Assembly: GCF_023914155.1 (NCBI RefSeq)
Contig: NZ_JAMWYS010000050.1
Location: 1 to 60,329, forward strand
From: Solitalea agri
GTDB lineage: Bacteria > Bacteroidota > Bacteroidia > Sphingobacteriales > Sphingobacteriaceae
Reading direction: 5' to 3'
Length of the DNA stretch: 60,329 nucleotides
In this document: in pieces, positions 25,589 through 34,162 of the stretch
How the letters are laid out: each line of letters starts with the position of its first letter
How positions within the stretch are numbered: position 1 is the stretch's first letter
Made by a program: the position numbers and the translations under genes
Notes under the pieces: generated by a model
What the model was told of the DNA's origin: nothing
The model's input: only the letters and a program-made list of their open reading frames with translations
Database searches by the model: none

Positions 25589-25668
25589 TAAAAAAGTCCA
25601 TGGACCATGGTCGATAGTCCATAGAGGAACCCAGACTATGGACCATGGACTATTGACTATTGTCTTAA
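25589..25668. repeat. Intergenic word-repeat island 3 (AGTCCATGG words)
   Basis: Fills the gap between aguA and the transporter gene. TGGACCATGG occurs at 25601-25610 and 25639-25648. AGTCCATGGACCAT on the left is matched at 13 of 14 positions by the complement of the right arm, and ATAGTCC/GGACTAT words fill the rest. The result is an imperfect inverted repeat. Confidence 0.65.
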
Positions 25669-25670
25669 AA

Positions 25671-26717
25671 TTAAACTGCCGGCTCTTGTTGACTCAAACA
25701 ATGGAAACTACCCAATCCCCAAATAATATCTGTTGAATCAAGTCCGATTACCTTACGATCAGGGAAGCATTGAGTTAAAATATCTAGTGCTAGCTCGTCA
25801 TTTTTACAACGATACGTTGGCACTACCACCGCCGAATTAGCAATATAGAAATTAGCATACGATGCAGGTAGGCGAGTATCTTCATAGATCACCGCATCAG
25901 GCATAGGAAGCTCAATAATATTCAATTGTTTATCGTTGATCAATCGCATTTTTTTCAACAATTCCAGATTCTCTTTTAGCGGCTCATAGTTTTCGTCCTT
26001 TTTATCATGCTCAACAACAGTAACTACTGTATCTTCATTTACAAAACGAGTGATATCGTCCACATGGCCATCAGTGTCGTCTCCAATAATACCATCACCT
26101 AACCACAATATTTGTTCAGCACCATAATAGTTACGCAGGTACTCTTCAATTTGCCCTTGGTTTAAGTGTGGGTTACGATTTTTATTCAAAAGGCATGCTG
26201 AAGTGGTTAAGATAGTTCCAGCACCATTAAAATCAACTGAGCCTCCTTCCATTACAATTCCAGGATAGTAAACCGGTAAATCATAATGTTTAGCAATTCT
26301 TGTTGGAATCACATCATCCAGCTCATAAGGAGGATATTTATCACCCCAGGCATTATATCCCCAATCAACTATGATCTTTTTCTTCTCCTTTGGATTGATC
26401 AAAAAAGCAGGACCATGATCGCGACACCATGCATCATTAGTTGGATGCATAAAGAAAGAAACTTTTGAAAGGTCAACACCTTGCATTTCGAGTTGGGCAA
26501 TGGCGAATGACTTCATCTGCTCATCATTTACATTGATGCATACCTGTTCTCCTTCAGCAACCACTTTAATAAACTGGGCGTACACTGGATAAATGGTATC
26601 CAGCTTACCCGGCCACGATGCTTCTTTATGAGGCCAGCTTAACCAAGTGGCAGTATGTTTAGCCCACTCAGCAGGAAAATAATAGCCAGCAGGAATTGGA
26701 TTGTTAGGGTTTGTCAT
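25671..26717 (-). CDS. aguA: Agmatine deiminase
   Basis: 348 residues. Converts agmatine to N-carbamoylputrescine and ammonia. Guanidine-modifying fold marks: AEWAKHTATWLSWPH, WCRDHGPAFLIN (catalytic/binding Asp), VMEGGSVDFNGAGT, GDDTDGHVDDITRF (catalytic His and Asp) and the nucleophilic Cys340 in GSFHCLSQQ. Complete. Paired with the N-carbamoylputrescine amidase gene upstream on the same strand, forming the agmatine route to putrescine, but a four-helix-bundle gene now lies between them. Confidence 0.95.
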   Translation of the reverse strand: MTNPNNPIPAGYYFPAEWAKHTATWLSWPHKEASWPGKLDTIYPVYAQFIKVVAEGEQVCINVNDEQMKSFAIAQLEMQGVDLSKVSFFMHPTNDAWCRDHGPAFLINPKEKKKIIVDWGYNAWGDKYPPYELDDVIPTRIAKHYDLPVYYPGIVMEGGSVDFNGAGTILTTSACLLNKNRNPHLNQGQIEEYLRNYYGAEQILWLGDGIIGDDTDGHVDDITRFVNEDTVVTVVEHDKKDENYEPLKENLELLKKMRLINDKQLNIIELPMPDAVIYEDTRLPASYANFYIANSAVVVPTYRCKNDELALDILTQCFPDRKVIGLDSTDIIWGLGSFHCLSQQEPAV

Positions 26718-26770
26718 TAGTTAGTTCATAGTTCATAGTTCATGGTTTGTAGCATGAACTATGATATATT
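26718..26770. repeat. Intergenic word-repeat island 4 (AGTTCATAG words, hairpin)
   Basis: Directly upstream of aguA. AGTTCATAGTTCATAGTTCATG is three tandem copies of an AGTTCATA word. TCATAGTTCATG (26733-26744) and CATGAACTATGA (26753-26764) form a perfect 12-bp stem with an 8-base loop. Confidence 0.75.
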
Positions 26771-27222
26771 AAATTATTTACTTTAAAGAATTACGCATTG
26801 ATGTTATCATTTTCACAAGCACTTCATATTCGGAATAAAGAAACTGAAACCTTTCTTCATCGACATATTTCCTGCGTTTAGCAATAAAAAGACATCCCAC
26901 TACTTCAATTGCAGAACGCAATGAATAACCAAGAAAAAGTTTAAATACCGTCTTAGTTTGTCCTGTAGATCCTTCTGCTATGTTAAGAACTATAGAATCC
27001 GAGGCCCTGCGTATTTGCGAAGTCAGAACATATATTTCTTCTTTAGGAAAAGATTTTGTGAGTGTAAAAATCTGGTCGTTTAGTTCCATGGCTCTATGCC
27101 ATATATTAAGTTCTTCGAATCGAAAAGGCATTTGATTTTATTAGCTATAAAACCAATATATCAATTTTCTACGAGCTTATATTCCGTTAAAGAATGCTAT
27201 GAACTATAAAACCATCAACTAT
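26735..27222. mobile_element. Possible small element: inverted repeats around a four-helix-bundle gene
   Basis: ATAGTTCATGGTTT (26735-26748) is the reverse complement of AAACCATCAACTAT (27209-27222) at 13 of 14 positions. The pair brackets the four-helix-bundle gene between aguA and aguB. No transposase or target duplication was recognised, so mobility is inferred from the arrangement and from the family's known presence as inserts in 23S rRNA genes. Confidence 0.35.
26778..27131 (-). CDS. Four-helix-bundle protein (23S rRNA intervening-sequence family)
   Basis: 117 residues with the full family pattern: FEELNIWHRAMELNDQIF, SFPKEEIYVLTSQIRRASDS and VLNIAEGSTGQTK. Proteins of this kind are encoded in intervening sequences of some 23S rRNA genes, and they are related to the Avd accessory protein of diversity-generating retroelements. 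Molecular function is unknown. Here it sits alone between two enzymes of one pathway and is flanked by short inverted repeats. No reverse transcriptase is nearby, so a retroelement role is not supported. Confidence 0.88.
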   Translation of the reverse strand: MPFRFEELNIWHRAMELNDQIFTLTKSFPKEEIYVLTSQIRRASDSIVLNIAEGSTGQTKTVFKLFLGYSLRSAIEVVGCLFIAKRRKYVDEERFQFLYSEYEVLVKMITSMRNSLK

Positions 27223-27231
27223 TTCCCAAAA

Positions 27232-28101
27232 TTATTCCTCGTCAATAAATCTTTTTGTAATAGGCTGATAACTGTCGATACGACGATCACGTAAGAACGG
27301 CCAATGAGTACGATAGCTATCGCTTTTAGCCATGTCGATATCTACTACGGCAACTTCTTCTTCCTCGTGTGAAGCCTTGTAAAGCAATGAACCAAAAGGG
27401 TTACTTACAAATGAACCACCCCAGAATTTCATCAATCCATCTTGTTCAAAACCTACACGGTTAACACTCACCACAGGGACCCCGTTAGCTACTGCATGCG
27501 AGCGCTGAATAGTTTGCCATGCATTATATTGCTCGGTATTGGTTGCTTCATCTTGTGAAGTAGCCCATCCGATAGCAGTTGGATAAAATAAAATTTCAGC
27601 ACCTTTTAATGCGGTAATACGGGCAGCTTCAGGATACCACTGATCCCAACAGATTAACACGCCAATATTTGCAAACTTGGTTTTAAATGTTTTATAACCC
27701 AAATCTCCAGGGGTGAAATAAAACTTCTCATAGTATGCAGGATCATCAGGAATATGCATTTTTCGGTATTTCCCTAAATAAGAACCATCAGCATCAATTA
27801 CAGCAGTTGTATTATGATAAAGGCCTTGTGCACGCTTTTCAAACAATGAAGCAATGATTACCACACCTAATTCAGCGGCAACCTTTTGCAAAGCATCAGT
27901 TGATGGACCAGGGATAGGTTCTGCTAATTTAAAGTTCTCATAATCCTCTACATCACAGAAGTATAATGAAGTAAAGAGTTCTTGCAAACAAACAATCTGT
28001 GCTCCTTTAGCCGCGGCTTCACGAACTTTAGTAATTGCCTTCTCAAGGTTAAGGGCCGGCTCTTTTACGCACGACATCTGAACTAATCCTACTTTTACCA
28101 C
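27232..28101 (-). CDS. aguB: N-carbamoylputrescine amidase
   Basis: 289 residues; hydrolyses N-carbamoylputrescine to putrescine, CO2 and ammonia. Nitrilase-superfamily triad: Glu in CLQELFTSLYF, Lys in YRKMHIPDDPAYYEKFYF, Cys in ICWDQWYPEAAR. The HIPDDP and WDQWYPE forms are typical of AguB rather than other amidases. The start is GTG at 28101 (MVKVGLVQM); no in-frame ATG precedes it. TACTTTTG at 28126-28133 is its -7 element. Confidence 0.93.
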   Translation of the reverse strand: MVKVGLVQMSCVKEPALNLEKAITKVREAAAKGAQIVCLQELFTSLYFCDVEDYENFKLAEPIPGPSTDALQKVAAELGVVIIASLFEKRAQGLYHNTTAVIDADGSYLGKYRKMHIPDDPAYYEKFYFTPGDLGYKTFKTKFANIGVLICWDQWYPEAARITALKGAEILFYPTAIGWATSQDEATNTEQYNAWQTIQRSHAVANGVPVVSVNRVGFEQDGLMKFWGGSFVSNPFGSLLYKASHEEEEVAVVDIDMAKSDSYRTHWPFLRDRRIDSYQPITKRFIDEE

Positions 28102-28125
28102 TTTTATAAGGTTTTAAATTTGCCG

Positions 28126-28133
28126 CAAAAGTA
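28126..28133 (-). promoter_or_regulatory. -7 element of aguB
   Basis: TACTTTTG matches TAnnTTTG, 24 bases before the GTG start, on the minus strand. Confidence 0.55.
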
Positions 28134-28149
28134 CGATTTTTTGAACAGA

Positions 28150-28215
28150 AATAGATCAACCGGCAGTACTCGGTAAGCAGTCACCAGTAGGCAGTAAGCA
28201 GTCGGTGGCAAAGCT
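28150..28215. repeat. Intergenic word-repeat island 5 (GGCAGTA / GTAAGCAGTC words)
   Basis: Between divergent aguB and the oxidoreductase gene. GTAAGCAGTC occurs at 28173-28182 and 28194-28203; GGCAGTA at 28162-28168 and 28190-28196. GGCAGTA is also a word of island 1. Confidence 0.6.
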
Positions 28216-28301
28216 GATGACAGAAAATTACTGCTAATCACGTACAAAAGACGGATCTAAAACTATTTCCAATCTTTTATGTTCCACCTCAAAACAACTG
28301 A

Positions 28302-29264
28302 ATGAAAGCATTATGTTTCGACCACTTTGGTGGCCCTGAAGTTTTATATTATGGAGATGTTCCGACTCCAGTTTGTAAACCGGGAGAAATAATGGTAGAA
28401 ATGAAGGCCATAGGCCTCAACTTTGCCGATGTTTACCGACGAAAAGGGAATTATCATTTAAAGGGCACTCCCCCTTTTATTGCAGGATATGAAGGAGCCG
28501 GAGTGATTGTTAATGCCAATGGATCTGATGTCTATAAAATTGGTGATCGCGTTGCCTTTGCCGATGTACCTTTCGCCAATGCCGAACTGGTGAAAGTTCC
28601 CGAGAACCATATCATTCCACTTCCTGATTACATTAGTTTTGATACCGCCGCTGCTCTATTATTACAAGGGCTCACGGCTCATTATCTGGCAACCGACAGT
28701 CATTCGGTAAAAGAAAACGAAACCGTTTTGATTCATGCTGCAGCAGGCGGAGTCGGTCAACTACTTACTCAAATTTGCAAGTTAAAAGGAGCAAAAGTAA
28801 TTGGACTTACCTCAACAATTGAAAAGACCGAGATTGCTAAAAAGACTGGCTGCAATGATGTTGTTTTATATACTGAAGATTGGAAAACGAAAATATTATC
28901 CCTTACGAATGGCAAAGGAGCAGATGTTGCTTACGATTCAGTAGGTTCCACTTTACAAGATAGTTTTGCGGCAACAAGAGATACAGGGCATGTGGTATTC
29001 TATGGTATGTCGGGTGGCGATCCAGCACCTGTTGATCCACGTATGCTCATGGATACCTCCAAAACATTAACAGGTGGTGACCTTTGGAGCTATCTTACTT
29101 CAAAAGAAGAGCGAATAAAACGATCGGCACAATTATTTGAATGGATCAATTCTGGCGCAATTAAACTGGATGAACCGGCCAGATTTAAGCTAAGCGAGGG
29201 AGCCAAAGCCCATCAATATCTCGAAAGCAGAAAGAGCACTGGAAAAATCCTACTCATTCCATAA
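28302..29264 (+). CDS. Quinone oxidoreductase-like medium-chain dehydrogenase
   Basis: 320 residues. GroES-like N-terminal domain (MKALCFDHFGGPEVLYY, then GYEGAGVIVNANG and KIGDRVAF) and an NADPH-binding Rossmann domain with HAAAGGVGQLLTQICKLKGAK. No structural or catalytic zinc cysteines, so it is of the zinc-free QOR type, reducing quinones or enones with NADPH. Length normal. C-terminal LESRKSTGKILLIP is typical. Confidence 0.9.
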   Translation: MKALCFDHFGGPEVLYYGDVPTPVCKPGEIMVEMKAIGLNFADVYRRKGNYHLKGTPPFIAGYEGAGVIVNANGSDVYKIGDRVAFADVPFANAELVKVPENHIIPLPDYISFDTAAALLLQGLTAHYLATDSHSVKENETVLIHAAAGGVGQLLTQICKLKGAKVIGLTSTIEKTEIAKKTGCNDVVLYTEDWKTKILSLTNGKGADVAYDSVGSTLQDSFAATRDTGHVVFYGMSGGDPAPVDPRMLMDTSKTLTGGDLWSYLTSKEERIKRSAQLFEWINSGAIKLDEPARFKLSEGAKAHQYLESRKSTGKILLIP

Positions 29265-29275
29265 TTTTTTTTCGC

Positions 29276-29325
29276 GCAGGTTTGCATGCTTTCTAACTGA
29301 AAATTATATTGCATAGCAAACCTGC
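29276..29325 (+). promoter_or_regulatory. Long stem-loop before the secreted nitrilase-fold gene
   Basis: GCAGGTTTGCATGC (29276-29289) pairs with GCAT-A-GCAAACCTGC (29311-29325): 14 pairs with one bulged A. The right arm ends nine bases before the next ATG. It could terminate the upstream transcript, although the T run lies before the stem, or act as a leader structure. Confidence 0.45.
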
Positions 29326-29334
29326 TAAACGTTT

Positions 29335-30468
29335 ATGAAGCTTAGATTTACAAAGATTGCTCTCTTTATTGTGCTGCTAATTTTTGGCTTCCAACTTTGG
29401 TCTCAAAGCGGAAGAGTAAAATCAGAAACCCCTTCGGCTGATGAAATTACCTTAACAGAAGAAAAGGGCACAAAATCCTCAAAAGGTAATCTATTGGGAA
29501 TACAGCCTTATCTTTACCCATCCGATTATGCCAACGAAAAAACCTTTTATAATAAGCTTTCCGGATATTTAAAAGAAGCTCAAAAAAAAGATTGGCTAAC
29601 CGACAACACCATTGTTGTATTCCCCGAATACATCGGAACCTGGCTGGTAGCAAGCAATGAAAAATCGTCGGTATACTCAGCTTCAACAGTTACCGATGCA
29701 ATGACAACTATTATTTTAACGCATCCGTTGAATTTTGTCAAAAACTATTTTTCGGCGCCAGCAAATGACAAAGCCAAATACGCTGTATTTGCTATGAAAT
29801 CAGAGGAAATGGCAGGAATTTACGAACGTTGTTTTTCTCAGCTGGCCAAAGAATACAATGTTACTATTGTAGGCGGATCAATTGTTTTGCCGGAACCAAT
29901 AGTACATAACGGACACCTTCGAATTACAAAAGGAAGCCTCTACAACGTCTGCGGCATCTTCACACCAAACGGCGAGCTTAAATCGCCTTTGGTAAAAAAA
30001 ACATTTCCAGTTGATGAAGAAAAAGCATTTACCTGTTCAGGCCGGGTCGAAAACATTCCTGTTTTTCAAACTGATGCGGGTAAGTTAGGTGTGGTCATTT
30101 GTGCCGACTCATGGTACCCTAAGGTATATGAAACGTTAAAGCAACAAAAAGCTGATTTGATCGCCATTCCATCCTATTCGGCTCCAAACAATATCTGGTC
30201 GTCAATTTGGCAAGGTTATAATGGAGGGGCCACTCCATCCGATATCAACAAAAACGATTTAAATGAAATTACTGAGCGCGATGCATGGTTGAAATACAGT
30301 ATGGGAGGTCGGGCTGCAAGGGCAGGAATTTCAAATGGCATAAATGTTTTCTTAAGAGGAAAACTCTGGGACCTTGGTTCTGATGGAAGTACCATTTATT
30401 TAAAGAATGACACACTAGGAAACTCTTCGAACAAAAACGGAGCTTCCATCGTGAATATCTGGCTGTAA
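29335..30468 (+). CDS. Secreted carbon-nitrogen hydrolase (nitrilase fold)
   Basis: 377 residues. Unlike most nitrilase-fold enzymes it begins with a signal peptide (MKLRFTKIALFIVLLIFGF, likely cut after LWSQ). The triad is present: Glu in IVVFPEYIGTWL, Lys in KSPLVKKTFPVDEEK, Cys in VVICADSWYPKVYE. So it should be an active amidase or nitrilase outside the cytoplasm. Substrate unknown. The CADSWYP form differs from the cytoplasmic AguB (CWDQWYP) nearby. About 80 residues longer than AguB because of insertions around residues 100-150. Confidence 0.78.
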   Translation: MKLRFTKIALFIVLLIFGFQLWSQSGRVKSETPSADEITLTEEKGTKSSKGNLLGIQPYLYPSDYANEKTFYNKLSGYLKEAQKKDWLTDNTIVVFPEYIGTWLVASNEKSSVYSASTVTDAMTTIILTHPLNFVKNYFSAPANDKAKYAVFAMKSEEMAGIYERCFSQLAKEYNVTIVGGSIVLPEPIVHNGHLRITKGSLYNVCGIFTPNGELKSPLVKKTFPVDEEKAFTCSGRVENIPVFQTDAGKLGVVICADSWYPKVYETLKQQKADLIAIPSYSAPNNIWSSIWQGYNGGATPSDINKNDLNEITERDAWLKYSMGGRAARAGISNGINVFLRGKLWDLGSDGSTIYLKNDTLGNSSNKNGASIVNIWL

Positions 30469-30506
30469 AAAATTTTAAGCATCTTTGCGTGCTAGATAAA
30501 GATAAA

Positions 30507-30785
30507 ATGCAAGAAGTAATTGAAAATATAGAAATCGTATTTAAGCTTTGCAGAAAACATGATGCTGAATGCATTGCAGAGCGCGAGAACATTTTAGTGT
30601 TTAAATATGACGACAATAAAACGGCTCGTTTTGTACTGCAGGAACGTAAGAAAGACTATCTTATAGAGATTTCCTGTATAAAAGCAGAAACGCCTTTCTT
30701 CGCCAATGAATTTGTTCCCAAATGGAAAACAATAATTGACGAGGACCTGCAAATAGGTAATGTTTATGGTAATTTAACCGAATAA
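30507..30785 (+). CDS. Small conserved-looking protein of unknown function
   Basis: 92 residues from the ATG at 30507 (MQEVIENIEIVFKLC). A GTG start at 30489 would add six residues, but CATCTTTG, a one-mismatch -7 element, ends just before it. The content is mixed alpha/beta with no membrane segment or signal (KYDDNKTARFVLQERKKDYL). No family recognised. It starts 38 bases after the secreted hydrolase and is followed by its own terminator. Confidence 0.6.
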   Translation: MQEVIENIEIVFKLCRKHDAECIAERENILVFKYDDNKTARFVLQERKKDYLIEISCIKAETPFFANEFVPKWKTIIDEDLQIGNVYGNLTE

Positions 30786-30793
30786 AAAACAAG

Positions 30794-30818
30794 AAGCTGA
30801 AGCAATTCGGCTTTTTTT
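30794..30818 (+). terminator. Terminator after the small gene
   Basis: AAGCTGAA and TTCGGCTT form an 8-bp stem (one G-T pair) with a GCAA loop, then a T run. Confidence 0.75.
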
Positions 30819-30933
30819 ACGCCCTCCTATTACTCCTCATTTAAATCTTTTTATTTCTTAAAAGGCTATAATTTTCAATTTGAGTATACAATCTTAACCT
30901 TTTGATTCGTAATTTTAGTGGCATTCTAAATTT

Positions 30934-31752
30934 ATGACGACCAGGTACTTGTTAATTACCTTTACGCTTTCTTTTCTTTTCGGCTGTAAAGCCCGTCCTG
31001 ATCAATCAACTACCGTTAGCACTGCAGATAGCGTCGATTCTCCTTTAAGTCGTTTCTACGGAAACTGGTTGTGCAAAGACTATCTTGATGAATTGCATAC
31101 AAAGCGAAATTCGGATTATAATCGCTCTATTACCCAACCTCATTTTTTTGAATTGATGCTGTCTGAAAATAGTAAGGATAGTGTTTGGTTATTAAATCGG
31201 ACGAAAAAATTGGAAAAATTTGCCGCAAAGGTGATTGGAACGGATACTTTATTAGTGTATTCGCAAGCGAATGACCCATTAATTTTCGTTTACGATAGAT
31301 TCACAGATCAACTGAATTTAAAAAACACCGACCAGGAGAACCGAAGAAAAGTTCGACCTGACTGCATTTTTGAAAAGGCCAAGGCAAAGTACCTGAATAG
31401 TACATCTTCCTTTGAAAGCACTTTTGATTGGGCGGTAAATGAAAATACGGTAGCAAACAACTATGTTAATACTCGCGATACAACCGGCAATATCACCAGT
31501 TTTACATTCGATGGAACGATTTCAGGACTAGATGATTATGAAAAATTCAATGTATGTATTGTAAACTGTTTAAATGGAGCTAAGTTCGAACGGAATATTA
31601 TCTATCTGACTGCTAACGATAAATCGCAACCATTTGCCTGGAGGATCTCTGGCAATTACGACACTTTATATATTTATTCATTAAAAGAAAGTGAGAAACA
31701 GTTTATAGTGGATAAGTTGAAGTACAAACTAGTTGTTACCAAGCCTCGCTAA
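30934..31752 (+). CDS. Lipoprotein of unknown function
   Basis: 272 residues with a lipoprotein signal (LSFLFGC, C18). The body contains FYGNWLCKDYLDELHTKRN, a pattern seen in Bacteroidota lipoproteins that start with a G-x-W strand, and it is predominantly beta. No catalytic motif is evident. Its stop is two bases from the stop of the convergent barrel gene. Confidence 0.65.
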   Translation: MTTRYLLITFTLSFLFGCKARPDQSTTVSTADSVDSPLSRFYGNWLCKDYLDELHTKRNSDYNRSITQPHFFELMLSENSKDSVWLLNRTKKLEKFAAKVIGTDTLLVYSQANDPLIFVYDRFTDQLNLKNTDQENRRKVRPDCIFEKAKAKYLNSTSSFESTFDWAVNENTVANNYVNTRDTTGNITSFTFDGTISGLDDYEKFNVCIVNCLNGAKFERNIIYLTANDKSQPFAWRISGNYDTLYIYSLKESEKQFIVDKLKYKLVVTKPR

Positions 31753-31754
31753 CA

Positions 31755-32975
31755 TTAAAAGGCTTCGCCAACATTCAGGTAAAAACCATTGGAGTTTTTC
31801 CCAATCCCATAGTCGATTGAAATATTTGTACGTGATATTTTATTCAACTTAATTCTTAATCCTAAACCTCCTGCCGGATTCATGGTATTAAACAAATGCT
31901 CTGCTGTATCATCATTGCTCGTAGTGGAACAATTTAAAAATGCAACCGCACCTAACAAACCGTTGGTTGACAGATCTAATCTATATTCGGTTTCGGCATA
32001 AACCATTGAGCTTCCTCGGAAGCGTCCCTGCACATAACCTCTACCCGAATTCCCATAAGTATCCCATCCAATAGAAGGCAATTCCATATATGGAGCTCTT
32101 CCATTGGTTAAAAAGCTGCCATAGTACCAAAAGGCCAATCGTTGGTTATGTTTTTTAGCGAGAGGTAAATAAGTTTTAAACTCTGTGCCTATGCTTTGCC
32201 ATTTACTCGATCCTCCCAAAACTTTATCATAGAAAAAGTAAGATGTCCTGAAATAAATGCCCTTATACGCATTAATAATATTGTCCCGACTATCAATCCC
32301 TGCTGATAAGTTCAGCCCAGCCGAAGTATACTCATTGGGATTAAAATCATGATTAAAACAATAAAGCGAGTAAGCGTCGTACGAAACCGGGACTCCTTCA
32401 GTTACGTCTACCGGTGTGTATCCTCCAATTGAATAATGTCGCTGGTAATTAATTCCACCCCCAGCATACAGGCTCTTATAAATTTTTCGCAAGGCCGTTT
32501 CATAGAATCTTATCATATTAAAAGTTAGAGGCACTTCTGCATTGCCAGTACTGGCAGACCCCAAGCCGTAAGTTGACTGTGAATATTTATAAAAGCGCGC
32601 GTCTCCCACTAAAATCCAATTATCATTATTGGTAAAAATGATGGTTCGAAGATTGGTTGTGAACTGCTTTTTGGTTGTATATGCAGCCCCCATGGTCATA
32701 TTCGACAATCGGGTGGTAGTATGATCACCAAAATAAGCGGCCAAATTACCAAACACACCGAATTCAACACCCGTTGCCGGATTGATAGAAGCATAAGGGA
32801 GCAAGCCTTTCTGGATTTTATGCGCTTCTTCATCTTCAATAGATTCCACCTTTTTAGGAGAAACAATATCCCAAAGATCTTTTTGAACTACTTTAGAAGA
32901 ATCGCTTGATTGAGAATAGCCTGGTGAGCTAAAAAATAAAAATGCAAACAGTAAACAGCAGAGCAATGCCTTCAT
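31755..32975 (-). CDS. BamA/TamA-type outer-membrane beta-barrel (surface antigen family)
   Basis: 406 residues from the ATG at 32975 (MKALLCCLLFAFLFFSSPGYSQ, signal peptide). The TTG at 32996 is rejected because it lies within the -7 element. The C-terminal region has the barrel signature GRGYVQGRFRGSSMVYAETEYRLDL and ends in alternating hydrophobic strands with terminal aromatic Phe. Only a short N-terminal region precedes the barrel, so no full POTRA set. Likely a transport or lipid-related barrel rather than the essential BamA. Confidence 0.78.
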   Translation of the reverse strand: MKALLCCLLFAFLFFSSPGYSQSSDSSKVVQKDLWDIVSPKKVESIEDEEAHKIQKGLLPYASINPATGVEFGVFGNLAAYFGDHTTTRLSNMTMGAAYTTKKQFTTNLRTIIFTNNDNWILVGDARFYKYSQSTYGLGSASTGNAEVPLTFNMIRFYETALRKIYKSLYAGGGINYQRHYSIGGYTPVDVTEGVPVSYDAYSLYCFNHDFNPNEYTSAGLNLSAGIDSRDNIINAYKGIYFRTSYFFYDKVLGGSSKWQSIGTEFKTYLPLAKKHNQRLAFWYYGSFLTNGRAPYMELPSIGWDTYGNSGRGYVQGRFRGSSMVYAETEYRLDLSTNGLLGAVAFLNCSTTSNDDTAEHLFNTMNPAGGLGLRIKLNKISRTNISIDYGIGKNSNGFYLNVGEAF

Positions 32976-32993
32976 TAGGCTAAATTTTGGGCG

Positions 32994-33001
32994 CAAAGAT
33001 A
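32994..33001 (-). promoter_or_regulatory. -7 element of the barrel gene
   Basis: TATCTTTG on the minus strand, 18 bases before the ATG at 32975. Confidence 0.55.
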
Positions 33002-33007
33002 GTTAAA

Positions 33008-34162
33008 TTACCTTAGCAACAAATCGCAAAGTCGTTCGGCCACTTTGCTTCCCAGCGCTACCCCCATGCCATTGAAACGAAATCCGGCTACGATCCGCTC
33101 TCCTGATTTAGCTATTTCTGGAGTTATTTCTTTGCCAAAAGCCATGATCCCTGACCAACGATAATCAATAGTAAACTGCTGATCAGGTAAAATCATCTCT
33201 TTTAAATAATACTCCAGGTTTTTCTGAATTATGTCGGTTAAAGCAAACTCATCAGTAGTTTCCGTATCATAATCGATATTACGAGCACCGCCGAATAGAA
33301 TGCGATTATTGATATTGCGGAAATAATAATAACCTTCAGTGAAGTTAAAAGTTCCTTTAATAGGAAGATTTGGAATTTCTGAAGTACAGATTACTTGCCC
33401 TCTTCCGGGTTCAAGATCAGCATTTGGAAAAAAGCGTTTACTGAAAGCATTGGTGCAAATAGCTACTTGTTGTGCCTTAAATTTCAGATAAGAGCTATCA
33501 CCTAAAACATAATTTTTAACTGTGACCTCCACATTGTTCGCTGTTTCATTTAGATCCATCACATCGGCCCCAGATATTACATTAACCCCAAGTTGCTGCG
33601 CATACTTCAACAATGAGGTCATCATTTTCCCTGTATCAATCTGTCCTTCCAGTGAATTATAGATCATGGTTTTTACAAACGATCTGTTAAAACCAAATCG
33701 ATCTGCTCCTTGCTTATCTTCCTTATAAACGTCCTTTTTAAAATATGGCCTGAAAAGATCATTGACACGTTCTATTCCGGCTTGATAATCATTCTGATAA
33801 TCTTCGGAATCGGTGTGAAGCACTAATTCATACCCGCCGTTTTGTTGAAAATCGATGGCCTTATCACCTAAACGTTTTCGCAACAACCCAAGACCCTCCC
33901 AACGATCGATAGAAAGTTGTAGCAGTTTTTCTTCCGACAAGTTTCGAAGATCATCGGTAATTTCTCCCACATTACCAAAGCAGGCAAAACCGGCATTTTT
34001 GGTACTTGCTCCGGTTGGAAATATTCCTCGCTCTAACACCAATACTGATGAATTGGGTGATCGCTCTTTTAAACAGCAAGCAGTAGATAAACCGGCAATA
34101 CCGCTTCCTACCACAATAAAATCATAATGAATAAACGAGGTTTGTTCCCAATAGCTCAGCAT
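33008..34162 (-). CDS. FAD-dependent oxidoreductase (DAO family)
   Basis: 384 residues. The N-terminal dinucleotide fold is FIVVGSGIAGLSTACCL, followed by VLVLERG and TGASTKNAGFACFG. The C-terminal RWSGIMAFGKEITPEI and GFRFNGMGVALGSKVAERL match the glycine/D-amino-acid oxidase (DadA-like) group. It should oxidise an amine or amino acid; substrate not assignable. Its stop lies 32 bases from the barrel gene start, so it may be in the same transcript, though that gene has its own -7 element. Confidence 0.85.
   Translation of the reverse strand: MLSYWEQTSFIHYDFIVVGSGIAGLSTACCLKERSPNSSVLVLERGIFPTGASTKNAGFACFGNVGEITDDLRNLSEEKLLQLSIDRWEGLGLLRKRLGDKAIDFQQNGGYELVLHTDSEDYQNDYQAGIERVNDLFRPYFKKDVYKEDKQGADRFGFNRSFVKTMIYNSLEGQIDTGKMMTSLLKYAQQLGVNVISGADVMDLNETANNVEVTVKNYVLGDSSYLKFKAQQVAICTNAFSKRFFPNADLEPGRGQVICTSEIPNLPIKGTFNFTEGYYYFRNINNRILFGGARNIDYDTETTDEFALTDIIQKNLEYYLKEMILPDQQFTIDYRWSGIMAFGKEITPEIAKSGERIVAGFRFNGMGVALGSKVAERLCDLLLR

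Noticed and set aside
26778-27131. Diversity-generating retroelement
   Set aside because: The protein family is related to Avd, but no reverse transcriptase, template repeat or variable repeat is present.
31744-31777. Near-direct repeat GCCTCGCTAACATT / GCTTCGCCAACATT at the convergent stops
   Set aside because: Two mismatches in 14 bases and partly coding on both strands; most likely coincidence.
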